This document shows, piece by piece, positions 1-9,058 of a DNA stretch of 64,000 nt; the stretch's first letter is position 1, and each line of letters opens with the position of its first letter. Both the position numbers and the translations under genes were made by a program. The stretch lies in assembly GCA_020635995.1 (NCBI GenBank), contig JACJYS010000001.1:1-64000 (forward strand), written 5' to 3'. The notes beneath the pieces were generated by a model that had not been told where the DNA came from, did not search any database, and saw only the letters and a program-made list of their open reading frames with translations. This stretch comes from Chitinophagales bacterium (GTDB lineage Bacteria > Bacteroidota > Bacteroidia > Chitinophagales > UBA8649).

Positions 1-978
1 ATTATCTACAATTTTAGTAGTATAGTGTTTTAAGTAAAAATTTTTTGCTTCTTCCCAATTTTTAAAATAAGTATCGGGTTGATAATTTGGATGTGTCTTT
101 GGGTATCTCGCATCTAACCAGTTATAATTTGTTTGAAAATGTAGTGGATGATTGGGGTTTGGTTTTCTTTCAAAATTTATAAAATCATTTCCCAAGCATA
201 AATTTACTATTAATAAATCTGGTTTTATTTTTAACAAATATTTTTGTGCTATTAATTTATATTGTAAAGGATCTGTACCTCCAATTCCAAAATTTAAAGC
301 AGTATAATTGAGTTGTTTATCAACTAAATTTACAAATGAGTTTGTAATAGGGTTAGCACAACAACCATCAGTATGAGAGTCGCCAATAAACATAATTACA
401 AAGGAGGTGTCTTTAATAGCATTAACAGTAGCAGAGTCAAAGTTGTATGTAGAACGAAAACCTTGATTATTAATAGTATATTCCTTTATAATATCTTCAG
501 TTTCTTTCAGATATATGTTTATACCTATTTCATCGGTTGTATGAAGTTGTTGAAGTTTTAAATCTATTCCAATATATCTTCCCCGAAATGTTAAACCAAG
601 TTTATCTTTATAATTTATAAATTCCAAAAATATATCAGATAAAAAAACAATTGTAGTAACAAATAAAATTGAAAACAAGAACTTTTTATTTATTAGGCGT
701 GACGTATATATTATAAATGATATTATTAAAGCAAGAAAGATACCCACCAAGAATTTGGCTTTATATATTTTAATGGCAAACCAAACTAGCAAATAAAAGT
801 TGGGATAATAAATTTTTATTTTTTTAATAGGAAATTCTGTTAACTCTCCTTTAAGGAAAGCATGAGTTGTATTTAAATTTGTTATAATTAATTTTTCATA
901 ACAATTAAATAAAAAAAAGTATAAAATGTAGTAAGATACTACAACGCTTAACAAAACTAATATTTCTCTCTTTTTCAC
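1..978 (-). CDS. SGNH/GDSL-type hydrolase with N-terminal membrane segments (partial, 3' end beyond window)
   Basis: The frame is open from a GTG start at 978 to the window edge, so the C-terminus is missing. The product starts MKKREILVLLSVVVSYY, has about three membrane helices in the first 120 residues with a YYPNFY motif between the first two, and then carries FIGDSHTDG, block I of SGNH hydrolases with the nucleophile serine. It is a tandem paralogue of the next gene upstream (982-2307), with the same order of membrane region and hydrolase domain. The SGNH family includes polysaccharide O-acetyl esterases and acyltransferases, so acting on acyl groups of surface glycans outside the membrane is a reasonable inference. 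The GTG lies three bases past the upstream stop, which suggests translational coupling. The catalytic Asp-x-x-His block would lie outside the window. Confidence 0.75.
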   Translation of the reverse strand, partial: MKKREILVLLSVVVSYYILYFFLFNCYEKLIITNLNTTHAFLKGELTEFPIKKIKIYYPNFYLLVWFAIKIYKAKFLVGIFLALIISFIIYTSRLINKKFLFSILFVTTIVFLSDIFLEFINYKDKLGLTFRGRYIGIDLKLQQLHTTDEIGINIYLKETEDIIKEYTINNQGFRSTYNFDSATVNAIKDTSFVIMFIGDSHTDGCCANPITNSFVNLVDKQLNYTALNFGIGGTDPLQYKLIAQKYLLKIKPDLLIVNLCLGNDFINFERKPNPNHPLHFQTNYNWLDARYPKTHPNYQPDTYFKNWEEAKNFYLKHYTTKIVDN

Positions 979-981
979 GGC

Positions 982-2307
982 TTAATTTAAACTTATTATT
1001 GAATCTAAAAACAGTGCATACTCTTCATGTCCAATATCGTTAAAATGTCCATCATTCATATTGTAATATTTTTTAGGGATTGGTGAATAAACATAATCAA
1101 TGTTTTCAAAAAGATGAGGGAATTCCTCAACTTTAGTTTTTGCGTACAAATAATCTGGAATAACTATTAGCTCAAATTTTGAGTTATTTTCTTTACAAAT
1201 TTGAATAATTTGTTCAATTTCTTCATTGCAGGCAGGTGATTTAAGGGGTTCTGCATGTGGCACAGAATTGCTACATGAGGAAAAACCTAATTTAACACCA
1301 ACTTTCCAAACTTGCGTTAATACACTTGATTTAGCTACTATTTTTTGATTAAAATTAGTTGGAATTAAATACATTTGCTTAAGTACATTATTATAAGCTG
1401 TTTCGGCAGTGTGATATTCTATGCCATTTTGAAAAGCCATTATATTTCCTGCATTTGTATCATAGTAAACTGGATGAAAGGGTTCTAAAATTCTTTTATA
1501 ATATTGAATATCATTACCCATGAAAAAGTTAAGTATGACCATATCTGGTTTTATTTTTAACAAATATTTTTGTGCTATTAATTTATATTGCAAAGGATCT
1601 GTACCACTTATTCCAAAATTTAAAGAAAAAGCATCTTCTCTTTGATCTATTAAATCAACAAAAGAACTATCTATTGGTTCTGCCCACATCCCTTCTGTAT
1701 GAGAATCCCCCACAAACATAATTACTTTACCCAGTTGCTTTAAAGAATCAATATAAGTGGTCGTAAAGGTATAATTAGAGCGAAAACCTTGTTTGTTAAC
1801 GATATATCCTTCTCTTAGATAAATAGATTCTGGCAACATGGTATTTATTCCTTTTTCATCAGCTCTATATTTGGGTCTAATTTCAAGGTCTTGTGTTATC
1901 AATTTACCTCTGTATTCTATATTCAAAAGTCTATTCACATTTATAAATGAAAAACTTATCTCAATAAGAAAAAGCGATGCTGTTAATAAATATACTTTAA
2001 AAATTATTTCTTTATTAATTCTTTTTTTATATAATAAAAGTAAACTTAAGCTAAGTAAAAGAACAGCAACATAAATAAAGTATTTGCTAAGTTGAATCGT
2101 AAGAAAAACAAAGAAATAATATTTTGGATATAGTTCTCTAAATGTATTATATGGATAGTTTTTTACTTCTTGTAGAAATGTTTTTGTTTCTAAACTAAAG
2201 AGGTCTATAATTAATAAGTCATAAAAATTAATAACCAGCATTATAGCAAGAAACACTGTAAATCCAATCAAGAATTGTAATAAAGTATTCCCAAATCGTC
2301 TATTCAT
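982..2307 (-). CDS. Membrane-anchored SGNH/GDSL-type hydrolase
   Basis: About 440 residues. Helices lie near residues 8-30, 62-93 and 104-122, with the ELYPKYYFFVF motif at the start of the second. The SGNH domain follows, with FVGDSHTEG (nucleophile Ser), GISGTDPLQY (block II Gly) and NFFMGND (block III Asn). A C-terminal DGHFNDIGH supplies the Asp-x-x-His pair. All four catalytic blocks are visible. I chose the ATG at 2307, giving MNRRFGN, because it overlaps the upstream stop by 8 bases and matches the short charged N-terminus of the paralogue at 1-978; an ATG at 2334 would add nine residues. It lies in a tight operon with a transglutaminase-like gene upstream. Removal or transfer of acyl groups on a glycan at the outer membrane face is inferred. 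Confidence 0.8.
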   Translation of the reverse strand: MNRRFGNTLLQFLIGFTVFLAIMLVINFYDLLIIDLFSLETKTFLQEVKNYPYNTFRELYPKYYFFVFLTIQLSKYFIYVAVLLLSLSLLLLYKKRINKEIIFKVYLLTASLFLIEISFSFINVNRLLNIEYRGKLITQDLEIRPKYRADEKGINTMLPESIYLREGYIVNKQGFRSNYTFTTTYIDSLKQLGKVIMFVGDSHTEGMWAEPIDSSFVDLIDQREDAFSLNFGISGTDPLQYKLIAQKYLLKIKPDMVILNFFMGNDIQYYKRILEPFHPVYYDTNAGNIMAFQNGIEYHTAETAYNNVLKQMYLIPTNFNQKIVAKSSVLTQVWKVGVKLGFSSCSNSVPHAEPLKSPACNEEIEQIIQICKENNSKFELIVIPDYLYAKTKVEEFPHLFENIDYVYSPIPKKYYNMNDGHFNDIGHEEYALFLDSIISLN

Positions 2308-3523
2308 TAGTAAGGATTTTACGAATACTATCATTTAGCCACTCTTCATTACTAGATGCTTTATTAAGAATGAATAATTTTTTAAAAGTTTGTGTATTGA
2401 TTTGATTAACACTAAAATGTTCTTTTAGTACATCTTTAATTCTATCACTAATAATACCATCCTTTAAATATATAGATAAATAACGATTATTTTTAAGTTT
2501 TAAATACCCTGAATGTTTACTTCTATATAACTCATTGCCTTGAATTATTGACCAATTTTTACTATTAATTTCATCACAAGTATTATAACTAATAAAGTCT
2601 GTTTTATAATCATAAACATCTTGCTGAAATACAAAATTACTATCTGTATTATTTTGAATAGCTTCTAATAAAATAAAAAAATCTATGGGTTTATTCGTTG
2701 AAACATCAACAAAAGTTCCATTAAAATAAGCATCTTGAACAATCCATTTTTTTTCATCATCTAAGTGTACAATGTTAGTTTGGTGTGTGGCAAATTTTTC
2801 TCCCATATCATACCTATATGATTTATAGCCTAAATCTTCAAATACATTTTTAAGAAATAATGATGCCCCACCACAAAAAACGCTAAAACTATCTTTGTAA
2901 AAAAAATCATAAAACTGTTGGCTTGAAAGCTCTCCCCATTTGATATTCGTTTTACTCAAACAAGTATAATCTTCTCCTAAGTCAATTAACTCTGCAGTTT
3001 TTTTTCTTATAAAAGAGGTTTTTTCAAAATCACTTGAATACTTTTTAAGTTGATTATTTAAATAAATAATAAAATCTAAATAAGATTGGTGATGCTCATA
3101 TCGCTTATCATTTATTTCAATTTCATAAAGATGTTCACAATTAATATTTTCTACAAGTGATTTTTGATAAAATGGTGCACTCCAATACACTAATGATTTA
3201 ATAGTGTTAATGCTTGGATAAAAAATAGCAAGTAAAGAAACCACTAAAAGTAAAAAAGTAATGACTTGAAGTTTTGTAAAAGTTTTTAAGAGAAAAAAGG
3301 GATAAACTATAATAAAAACAAGTGCTGAAAAAAACGTGTACTTTATAAAAACATGAACAAGGGTTGCATAATTAGGAAAAAACTTCACTAAATCAGACGG
3401 AAGTGCAAATAATAAAATATCAAAATTATGAAAAACAATAAGATAGTACCAGATTAGTAGATAAATTATACTCAAACATAGGATAACTTTTAGAACACTT
3501 TTTATTTTCATTCCTCCAATCAT
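2300..3523 (-). CDS. Membrane protein with C-terminal transglutaminase-like domain
   Basis: 407 residues. Three hydrophobic segments (about 8-30, 55-80 and 85-103) form a membrane part that contains [15 protein letters not shown], the locus-specific variant of the YYP motif. The outer region carries a papain/transglutaminase-type triad: Cys217 in [19 protein letters not shown], His247 in THQTNIVHL, and Asp264 in [10 protein letters not shown]. This spacing matches the transglutaminase-like superfamily, whose bacterial members include peptidases and amidases as well as cross-linking enzymes. The start overlaps the stop of the aminotransferase gene by four bases (ATGA); a second ATG five codons in is also possible. 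A second transglutaminase-like gene lies at 30.2 kb. Membership rests on the triad and its spacing only; the substrate is unknown. Confidence 0.65.
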   Translation of the reverse strand: MIGGMKIKSVLKVILCLSIIYLLIWYYLIVFHNFDILLFALPSDLVKFFPNYATLVHVFIKYTFFSALVFIIVYPFFLLKTFTKLQVITFLLLVVSLLAIFYPSINTIKSLVYWSAPFYQKSLVENINCEHLYEIEINDKRYEHHQSYLDFIIYLNNQLKKYSSDFEKTSFIRKKTAELIDLGEDYTCLSKTNIKWGELSSQQFYDFFYKDSFSVFCGGASLFLKNVFEDLGYKSYRYDMGEKFATHQTNIVHLDDEKKWIVQDAYFNGTFVDVSTNKPIDFFILLEAIQNNTDSNFVFQQDVYDYKTDFISYNTCDEINSKNWSIIQGNELYRSKHSGYLKLKNNRYLSIYLKDGIISDRIKDVLKEHFSVNQINTQTFKKLFILNKASSNEEWLNDSIRKILTNE

Positions 3524-4632
3524 TTTTTTGAATTAAAAAAATCAAGTATTTTATCACATACATAGCTTTGCTCTTTTTCAGTCATGCCATTATACAAAGG
3601 TAAACTTAAAAGATTCTGAGCTAATTTTTCAGCTATTGGCAATCCTCCTTTCTGGTATCCCATTTTGTTATATGCTTTTTGTAAATGAGGTGGCACAGGG
3701 TAATGTATAAGTGTATGAACTCCTTTTTTTCTTAAGTGAGCTTGTAGTTTATTTCGTTGTGTTGTTTTAATAACAAATAGATGATAAACATGATAAGACT
3801 CAGATTTTGATACAGGGAGTTTAATATCATGAATATGTTGTAGCTTGTTTATATAAAATTCAGCTAATTTTCGTCTTTCATTATTCCATTTATCTAAATG
3901 TTGAAGTTTAACATTCAGAAAGGCAGCTTGTATTTCATCTAAACGATTGTTATAACCTATAAGCTCATTATAATATTTCTTTGAAGAGCCATAATTTCTT
4001 AATAAACAACATTTTTTAAATAATTCTTTATCATTTGTACAAATTGCACCGGCATCACCTAAAGCACCTAAATTTTTTGATGGGTAAAAGCTTGTGGCAT
4101 TAATATGACCCCAACTTCCAATGGCTTTTTCTTTACATTTTGCTCCTTGCGCTTGCGCAAAATCCTCTATTATATACAAGTTGTTTTGTTGTGCAATATC
4201 CATTATTTTATCCATTTCACATGGATTCCCATACATGTGTACAGGCAGAATTGCTTTTGTCCTACTCGTTATTTTTGCCTGTATCTTGTCAATATTTATA
4301 TTGTACGTATCTTCTTCTGGCTCTACAGGCACAGGTATAGCCCCCACAAGGCTTACTGCCAGCCATGAAGCAATATAAGTGTTAGAAGGGACAAGTACTT
4401 CATCTCCTTTTTTAATACCAACGCTTTTTAAAGCAATTTTCAAGGCGTCAAGTCCAGAACTAACGCCTATAGTGTATTTTGTTTCTGTAAATTTCGAAAA
4501 TTCTTCTTGAAATGCTTCAACATTTTCACCTAATATCAAACTATTAGATTGTAAAACCTTTTGAAATGCTTCAATCAATTTTTGTTGAAGAATACCATTT
4601 GTATTTTGCAAAGAATAAAAGGGAACTATCAT
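3520..4632 (-). CDS. DegT/DnrJ/EryC1/StrS sugar aminotransferase, FdtB-like
   Basis: 370 residues, the usual length for PLP-dependent nucleotide-sugar aminotransferases. The family motifs are present: [13 protein letters not shown] near 56-68, PSNTYIASW at 82-90, [11 protein letters not shown] at 154-164 and the PLP lysine, Lys186, in [16 protein letters not shown]. The gene directly upstream (overlap ATGA) is a WxcM/FdtA-type ketoisomerase. That pairing is the hallmark of dTDP-3-amino-3,6-dideoxyhexose synthesis, where FdtA moves the keto group from C4 to C3 and FdtB transaminates C3. The product would be dTDP-Fuc3N or the Qui3N equivalent. The matching N-acetyltransferase (FdtC/QdtC) and the rmlA/rmlB genes are not seen nearby, although NeuD-like acyltransferases exist elsewhere in the locus. 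Confidence 0.88.
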   Translation of the reverse strand: MIVPFYSLQNTNGILQQKLIEAFQKVLQSNSLILGENVEAFQEEFSKFTETKYTIGVSSGLDALKIALKSVGIKKGDEVLVPSNTYIASWLAVSLVGAIPVPVEPEEDTYNINIDKIQAKITSRTKAILPVHMYGNPCEMDKIMDIAQQNNLYIIEDFAQAQGAKCKEKAIGSWGHINATSFYPSKNLGALGDAGAICTNDKELFKKCCLLRNYGSSKKYYNELIGYNNRLDEIQAAFLNVKLQHLDKWNNERRKLAEFYINKLQHIHDIKLPVSKSESYHVYHLFVIKTTQRNKLQAHLRKKGVHTLIHYPVPPHLQKAYNKMGYQKGGLPIAEKLAQNLLSLPLYNGMTEKEQSYVCDKILDFFNSKK

Positions 4633-5042
4633 TTATTTTTCCAATAATTTAAAAAATCATTAAAGTCTCTAATATAATCATCAAGAGAGTATGATGTAGA
4701 AGAAAGTATAAGTTGAACTGCTCCCGCTGAATATTTCATTGTGTGCCAATAATTAGGCGGAATTAATAAGCCTTCATTAGGATTGTTTAAAATAAATTTC
4801 ATGGTGTTTAAATTTATATCAATTAACTCAACTTCTATTTCACCTGAAACGGCTACTAAGATTTGAAAGGATTCTTTGTGAGCATGTTTGCCACGAATAA
4901 TATCTGAGGGTGTTGAGTATGTCCAATAAGTTCTTTTGACTTTAAAAAAATGATTTTTTTCACAATCTACTATACTCAAATATCCTTCTGGAAGGTTACC
5001 TTTTTTCTCAAACTTAATGATGTGTGGTTTAATATTTCTCAA
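4629..5042 (-). CDS. WxcM-like/FdtA-type dTDP-4-keto-6-deoxyhexose 3,4-ketoisomerase
   Basis: 137 residues forming one cupin-type domain. Diagnostic blocks are [20 protein letters not shown] with the catalytic-type His53 and His55, [26 protein letters not shown], and the C-terminal [13 protein letters not shown] typical of this family. FdtA and QdtA isomerise dTDP-4-keto-6-deoxyglucose to the 3-keto sugar; which C4 epimer this one makes cannot be read from sequence. The start is TTG at 5042, overlapping the end of the upstream membrane-protein gene by 14 bases; there is no ATG in frame before residue 81, so the non-ATG start is required to keep the family N-terminus. The aminotransferase that would use its product follows immediately. 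Confidence 0.88.
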   Translation of the reverse strand: MRNIKPHIIKFEKKGNLPEGYLSIVDCEKNHFFKVKRTYWTYSTPSDIIRGKHAHKESFQILVAVSGEIEVELIDINLNTMKFILNNPNEGLLIPPNYWHTMKYSAGAVQLILSSTSYSLDDYIRDFNDFLNYWKNK

Positions 5043-6615
5043 TCTCTTTAGGTTTCATTATAAAAAACTCATACCGCCAAGTACCAGGAATTTTTTCTAA
5101 GGTATAATTTTTTTTGAAATAATCTTGTAACAAAATCATTTTTGAGGTTAAGTCATAGCCATAAAAAGAAGTTCCTATTTTTTTAGCATCTGTATTAACA
5201 AAATCTATCAATACAAGATTATAGCCCTCATTTAAGCGATTGGCTATGCTGTCTTTTGCCATTTCAAGATATGCACTATCAGACAATTCTAATTCAAATG
5301 AAAGTCCTTCAGGATAGTGAAGATAACGTAAACTATCATACCCCCCCCATTCTAGAGCGGCAATAGAGTTAAAGTTTTCAAAACCTCTGCCTATGTATAT
5401 AGTCTTTGTATAATTCTCAATAGCATTCTCAATGATTCTTACATTGCTTTTTGATTTCAAATCTTTATACTTAGAATGCTCAATTCTTCCAATAAGTGTT
5501 ATAATAGGAAGAGTTAATAAACACAGTAAAAGAAATTTCTTAAACCTCTTTAATTGTATAAATAACAGTAGAATTAACCAAAAGATAAAAAATTGGGGTT
5601 GTATAAAAAACTGAGGATCTGAACCTTGTTCATAAAAATTCATAGCAGTTCCTAAGCCAAAGACAAAAAATAAAAAATGAGCTATTTTAACAATATTGTT
5701 TAGTTTATTTTGACGCAAATACGAATAATAAGACTTAGACAATATAAAGAATAAAAGCAATCCTAAAATAATTTTAGAAGCAGAAAAAGCACCTAAAGTT
5801 TTTGATGTATATCCAGAAAATAAAAAAGTAATTGTGTTTCCAATAACTAAAGGGATTTTATTAAAAAGTATGCCACTTATCCATAGGCTTCCTGTCCCTT
5901 TGGCAGGATACCAAATACCTAAAAAAGAAACGTTTAATAAGATACTTATTATTAAAAATAAAAGGAAAATTAAAGAAAAACTCATAACAACATTTTGTAT
6001 TCTTTTTTTTACATCTTCGTTATCAAGAAATAATAGATAAAGAAACCAAGCCCCAAAAGCTGGCACACCGCTTGTCCAATGAAAAAGCATAGAAAAAGCA
6101 AAAAGTAAAGTAGTGCTTAGTAAATAAAGCTGGGATTTTTCTTTGACATAATAATAAAATGAAAATACACCAAACACAAAAAAAGTATAGGAAGGGAAAA
6201 TATCTTCATTACTAATAGAAAGGAAAAACACCCCTGGAAGGACAAAGTGAAGTATTGTAGCAAAAAATGCAGCCCTATAACTATTAAAAATTTTATATGT
6301 AAAATAAAATATACCCGCTGTTAAAATAGCACTAGCCAAGCCATTAAACAATACTATAGCATCATATGTATTAATAACAAAAAACCTATTCAATAATAAG
6401 TAAAAATATTTAACAGTAGGATAGTATAACAAATCACCATATTCAAGTGAACCAGTACCTCTTAGGTATTCTAAAATACCAGTAGCCTTCCAAATACCAT
6501 TTCCTGTAACAGCCATAGACATTTGATAAGTATAGTAAAACCACACATAAAAACTAAGCGTAAAAACGAAAATAAAAATACTTGATGCTATATTTAAAAA
6601 CTTCTTATTATCCAT
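5029..6615 (-). CDS. Multi-pass membrane protein, possible GT-C type glycosyltransferase
   Basis: 528 residues with about ten to twelve hydrophobic helices up to residue about 400, then a soluble tail of about 130 residues. The shape, an N-terminal loop after helix 1, repeated helices with short loops such as FHWTSGVPAFGAWF, and a soluble C-terminal domain, resembles lipid-linked-sugar glycosyltransferases of the ArnT/PMT fold (GT-C). I see no diagnostic Asp/Glu pair that would settle the family. It sits between the carbamoyltransferase and FdtA genes with overlaps of 8 and 14 bases, so it belongs to the sugar operon. A flippase or polymerase role is less likely but not excluded. Confidence 0.45.
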   Translation of the reverse strand: MDNKKFLNIASSIFIFVFTLSFYVWFYYTYQMSMAVTGNGIWKATGILEYLRGTGSLEYGDLLYYPTVKYFYLLLNRFFVINTYDAIVLFNGLASAILTAGIFYFTYKIFNSYRAAFFATILHFVLPGVFFLSISNEDIFPSYTFFVFGVFSFYYYVKEKSQLYLLSTTLLFAFSMLFHWTSGVPAFGAWFLYLLFLDNEDVKKRIQNVVMSFSLIFLLFLIISILLNVSFLGIWYPAKGTGSLWISGILFNKIPLVIGNTITFLFSGYTSKTLGAFSASKIILGLLLFFILSKSYYSYLRQNKLNNIVKIAHFLFFVFGLGTAMNFYEQGSDPQFFIQPQFFIFWLILLLFIQLKRFKKFLLLCLLTLPIITLIGRIEHSKYKDLKSKSNVRIIENAIENYTKTIYIGRGFENFNSIAALEWGGYDSLRYLHYPEGLSFELELSDSAYLEMAKDSIANRLNEGYNLVLIDFVNTDAKKIGTSFYGYDLTSKMILLQDYFKKNYTLEKIPGTWRYEFFIMKPKEIEKY

Positions 6616-8239
6616 CCTTAGATATTAAATAGTTATTCATTATCAGCACGTCTAAGCCACTTGCGTAAAAGGAAGCTAAAGCATCTTGTGGAGAACAAAC
6701 TATAGGTTCATGAGATAAATTAAAGCTTGTATTTAATACCACGCCATGTTTATTTATTTTTTTTAACTCTTGCAATAGTTTGTAAAACAAATGGTTTTGT
6801 TGTGCATTGACTGTTTGAATTCTAGCTGTATTGTCTACATGGCATACTGCTGGTATTTCTTTTTTAGCAAAATCTGTAGTTGAAAAGGTAATATTCATAT
6901 AAGAAGCCTTTTGTGGTGTACCTATAAAGTAAAGCTTTTTATCTTCTTCTAAAACGCTAGGACAAAAAGGCCTAAAAGTTTCTCTAAACTTAATTTTGCT
7001 ATTAACTAACTCTTGCATTTTTGGATTGCATGGATTCGCTAAAATACTTCTATTCCCTAGCGCTCTAGGACCAAATTCCATACCGCCTTGAAACCATCCA
7101 ATAACTTTATTTTTTTTAATCAGTTGAGCAGCAACAATTTCAGGATTGTCAATTTTAGAATATTTAATATGGTTTCTTTTTAGTATATTCAATACATCAG
7201 AATCCGTATATATATTCCCTAAATAATAATTTTTGGGTTTTACAGGTTTTTTGTTTAACTCTTGACTTAATATCCATGCAGCTCCTAATGAAATTCCGGC
7301 ATCGCTAGATGCTGGTTGTACAAAGAAATTATTTACTTCTTCTAGCTTAGTAATGGCTTGATTCATTACACAATTTAACGCAACACCTCCGGCAAAACAT
7401 AACTTATTTATGTTTGTTTTATGAATATAATCCAAAACTATTTTTTGCATTAAATTTTCAATATGCTGCTGTGCTGAAGCAGCAACATCATAATAAAATG
7501 GTGTAATTTCTTCTGTAGGTATTCGTCTTCCTTTGCCTAATTTTTCAATAAATTTATCATTAAACAACATTTCAATTTGATGCGGACTGGGTGTTCTTGG
7601 TGGTATGGAAACCAAATAATCTTCATTTATTTTGAGTTCGCCATCTTTATAAGCTATAAGCCAATAAAAATCATATTTACTCCTATCTCCATATGAAGAT
7701 AGACCCATTAATTTATATTCGTCACTTTCTTTTTTAAAACCACAATATTGTGTTATTAAAGAATAAAAAATGCCTAAACTATTTGGGCGTTCAAAACGCT
7801 TTAAAACTTCAATATCAGCATCTTTTCCTTGTGCTATTTGCATAGAAACTCCGTCTCCAGAACTATCCATAGTAAAAATTAAAGCTTCTTTAAAACTGGA
7901 AGCATAAAAAGTGCTAGCAGCATGACAATCATGATGGTGAAATACTTTTATAATTGGTTTTATATTAAAATAATACAAAAAGTAATCTTCAAGTTTTTTG
8001 TAAATAAAATCGCCCCATGTGCTGCCATGAAAAGCTACGTGTGTTATGTCTTCTACTTTTTTACCTGAAAGCTTTAGCACTTCTATAATAGAGAGATATG
8101 GGAGTCTTCCAGCTGAAAATTTAATTCTATTTAATCGCTCCTCTTCAATGGCAGCCAAAACTTTACCATTTTCAACTAAACATGCTGCAACATCTTGATA
8201 CCCTTGCCTAAAGCCACCATTAATACCTAATATTACCAT
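6608..8239 (-). CDS. NodU/CmcH-family O-carbamoyltransferase
   Basis: 543 residues, close to the normal length of the family. The N-terminal Kae1-like domain begins MVILGINGGF, has EEERLNRIKF, the metal-binding histidine run HHHDCHAAS at 101-109, and DSSGDGVS at 125-132. The C-terminal YrdC-like domain shows FGPRALGNRSILANP and the RPFCPSVL block. Members such as NodU and TobZ use carbamoyl phosphate and ATP to make carbamoyl-adenylate and then carbamoylate a hydroxyl of a sugar. In this context the acceptor is probably an O-antigen sugar residue or its nucleotide precursor. The stop of the upstream nitrilase-family gene and this ATG are contiguous (TAAATG), suggesting coupled translation. 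Confidence 0.9.
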   Translation of the reverse strand: MVILGINGGFRQGYQDVAACLVENGKVLAAIEEERLNRIKFSAGRLPYLSIIEVLKLSGKKVEDITHVAFHGSTWGDFIYKKLEDYFLYYFNIKPIIKVFHHHDCHAASTFYASSFKEALIFTMDSSGDGVSMQIAQGKDADIEVLKRFERPNSLGIFYSLITQYCGFKKESDEYKLMGLSSYGDRSKYDFYWLIAYKDGELKINEDYLVSIPPRTPSPHQIEMLFNDKFIEKLGKGRRIPTEEITPFYYDVAASAQQHIENLMQKIVLDYIHKTNINKLCFAGGVALNCVMNQAITKLEEVNNFFVQPASSDAGISLGAAWILSQELNKKPVKPKNYYLGNIYTDSDVLNILKRNHIKYSKIDNPEIVAAQLIKKNKVIGWFQGGMEFGPRALGNRSILANPCNPKMQELVNSKIKFRETFRPFCPSVLEEDKKLYFIGTPQKASYMNITFSTTDFAKKEIPAVCHVDNTARIQTVNAQQNHLFYKLLQELKKINKHGVVLNTSFNLSHEPIVCSPQDALASFYASGLDVLIMNNYLISKDG

Positions 8240-9058
8240 TTAAAAGTAATTTTTTTGTTTAAGCATTGTACCAAATTGCGTTCCTTTCCACTTTCCTTCT
8301 CCTAATTCTAAGTCAACTATTTTTAAATCTCCAGCAAATTCATTGAGTTCACTTTGATAAATTGTGCCGTGTTTATCTATAGCTAAAGAACAGCCTACCA
8401 TTTTTTTACCCTCATAAGGACCTCCAACAATATACCCCACACTTGTTGTACTTACTACTGGAATTTCATATAAGGTAGCTAACTCAGATAATGGTGCTAT
8501 CCATTTGTCTTCATAAGGATCTATTTCTTCTGTAACAAAATGTTCTACCGTCCAACTTGATGGCGCTAAAATAATTTGTGCACCCATTCTAGCTAAAGAA
8601 TGCCCCAAACAAAGTGCATTTCTATAATTATCGGCACAAATATTAATACCTATTTTACCAAATTCGGTGTCTACTACACTTAGTTTTTGTCCCATTCTGT
8701 AAAAAGGGAACTCTACTTCCAATAAATTTATTTTTTGATGCTTATGTACTATTTCTCCGTTTCTATTAATCAGAATAGAGGTATTAAAAATATCTTCTCC
8801 GTTTCTTTCTGTTAAACCCAAACATAACCAAATATTATGTTCTATAGCTAAATTCGAAAAAAAACGGCTACGTTCTCCAGGGATAGGCTCCGCTTCATTA
8901 TAAGCACTAGGATGCGTCCATGCTAAATCTAATGTTTCTGGTAATAGAACCAAGTCTACACCTTGAGCCGCTGATTTTTCAATCATTTTTTGAGCTCTTT
9001 CTAAATTTCTTTCAGGCTCACCGCCTTCTACTAAAATTTGTGCAATGCCTACTTTCAT
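8240..9058 (-). CDS. Carbon-nitrogen hydrolase (nitrilase superfamily), possible ammonia-supplying amidase
   Basis: 272 residues covering one nitrilase-fold domain with the full Glu-Lys-Cys triad: Glu41 in LVLLPETLDL, Lys109 in KHQKINLLE, and Cys141 in GINICADNY. The family hydrolyses amides or nitriles, and one branch serves as the glutaminase domain of NAD synthetase. The gene sits exactly between the PP-loop sugar amidotransferase (contiguous TAAATG) and the carbamoyltransferase. Many PP-loop sugar amidotransferases rely on HisH/HisF-like partners for ammonia, and none is visible here, so this amidase may fill that role. That is an inference from position and from the NAD synthetase architecture; a separate amidase acting on the polysaccharide is the alternative. 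Confidence 0.82.
   Translation of the reverse strand: MKVGIAQILVEGGEPERNLERAQKMIEKSAAQGVDLVLLPETLDLAWTHPSAYNEAEPIPGERSRFFSNLAIEHNIWLCLGLTERNGEDIFNTSILINRNGEIVHKHQKINLLEVEFPFYRMGQKLSVVDTEFGKIGINICADNYRNALCLGHSLARMGAQIILAPSSWTVEHFVTEEIDPYEDKWIAPLSELATLYEIPVVSTTSVGYIVGGPYEGKKMVGCSLAIDKHGTIYQSELNEFAGDLKIVDLELGEGKWKGTQFGTMLKQKNYF

Noticed and set aside
373..561. Plus-strand 62-residue frame near the left end
   Set aside because: It is antisense to the truncated SGNH gene, which has homology to its neighbour.
4105..4378. Several overlapping plus-strand frames inside the FdtB-like gene
   Set aside because: They are antisense shadows of a well-supported aminotransferase and have no recognisable motif or promoter.
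6330..6450. LLYYPTVKYFYLLLNRFF in the GT-C-like protein as a further YYP module
   Set aside because: It lies in a long loop of a many-helix protein of another architecture, and the surrounding helices do not match the module.
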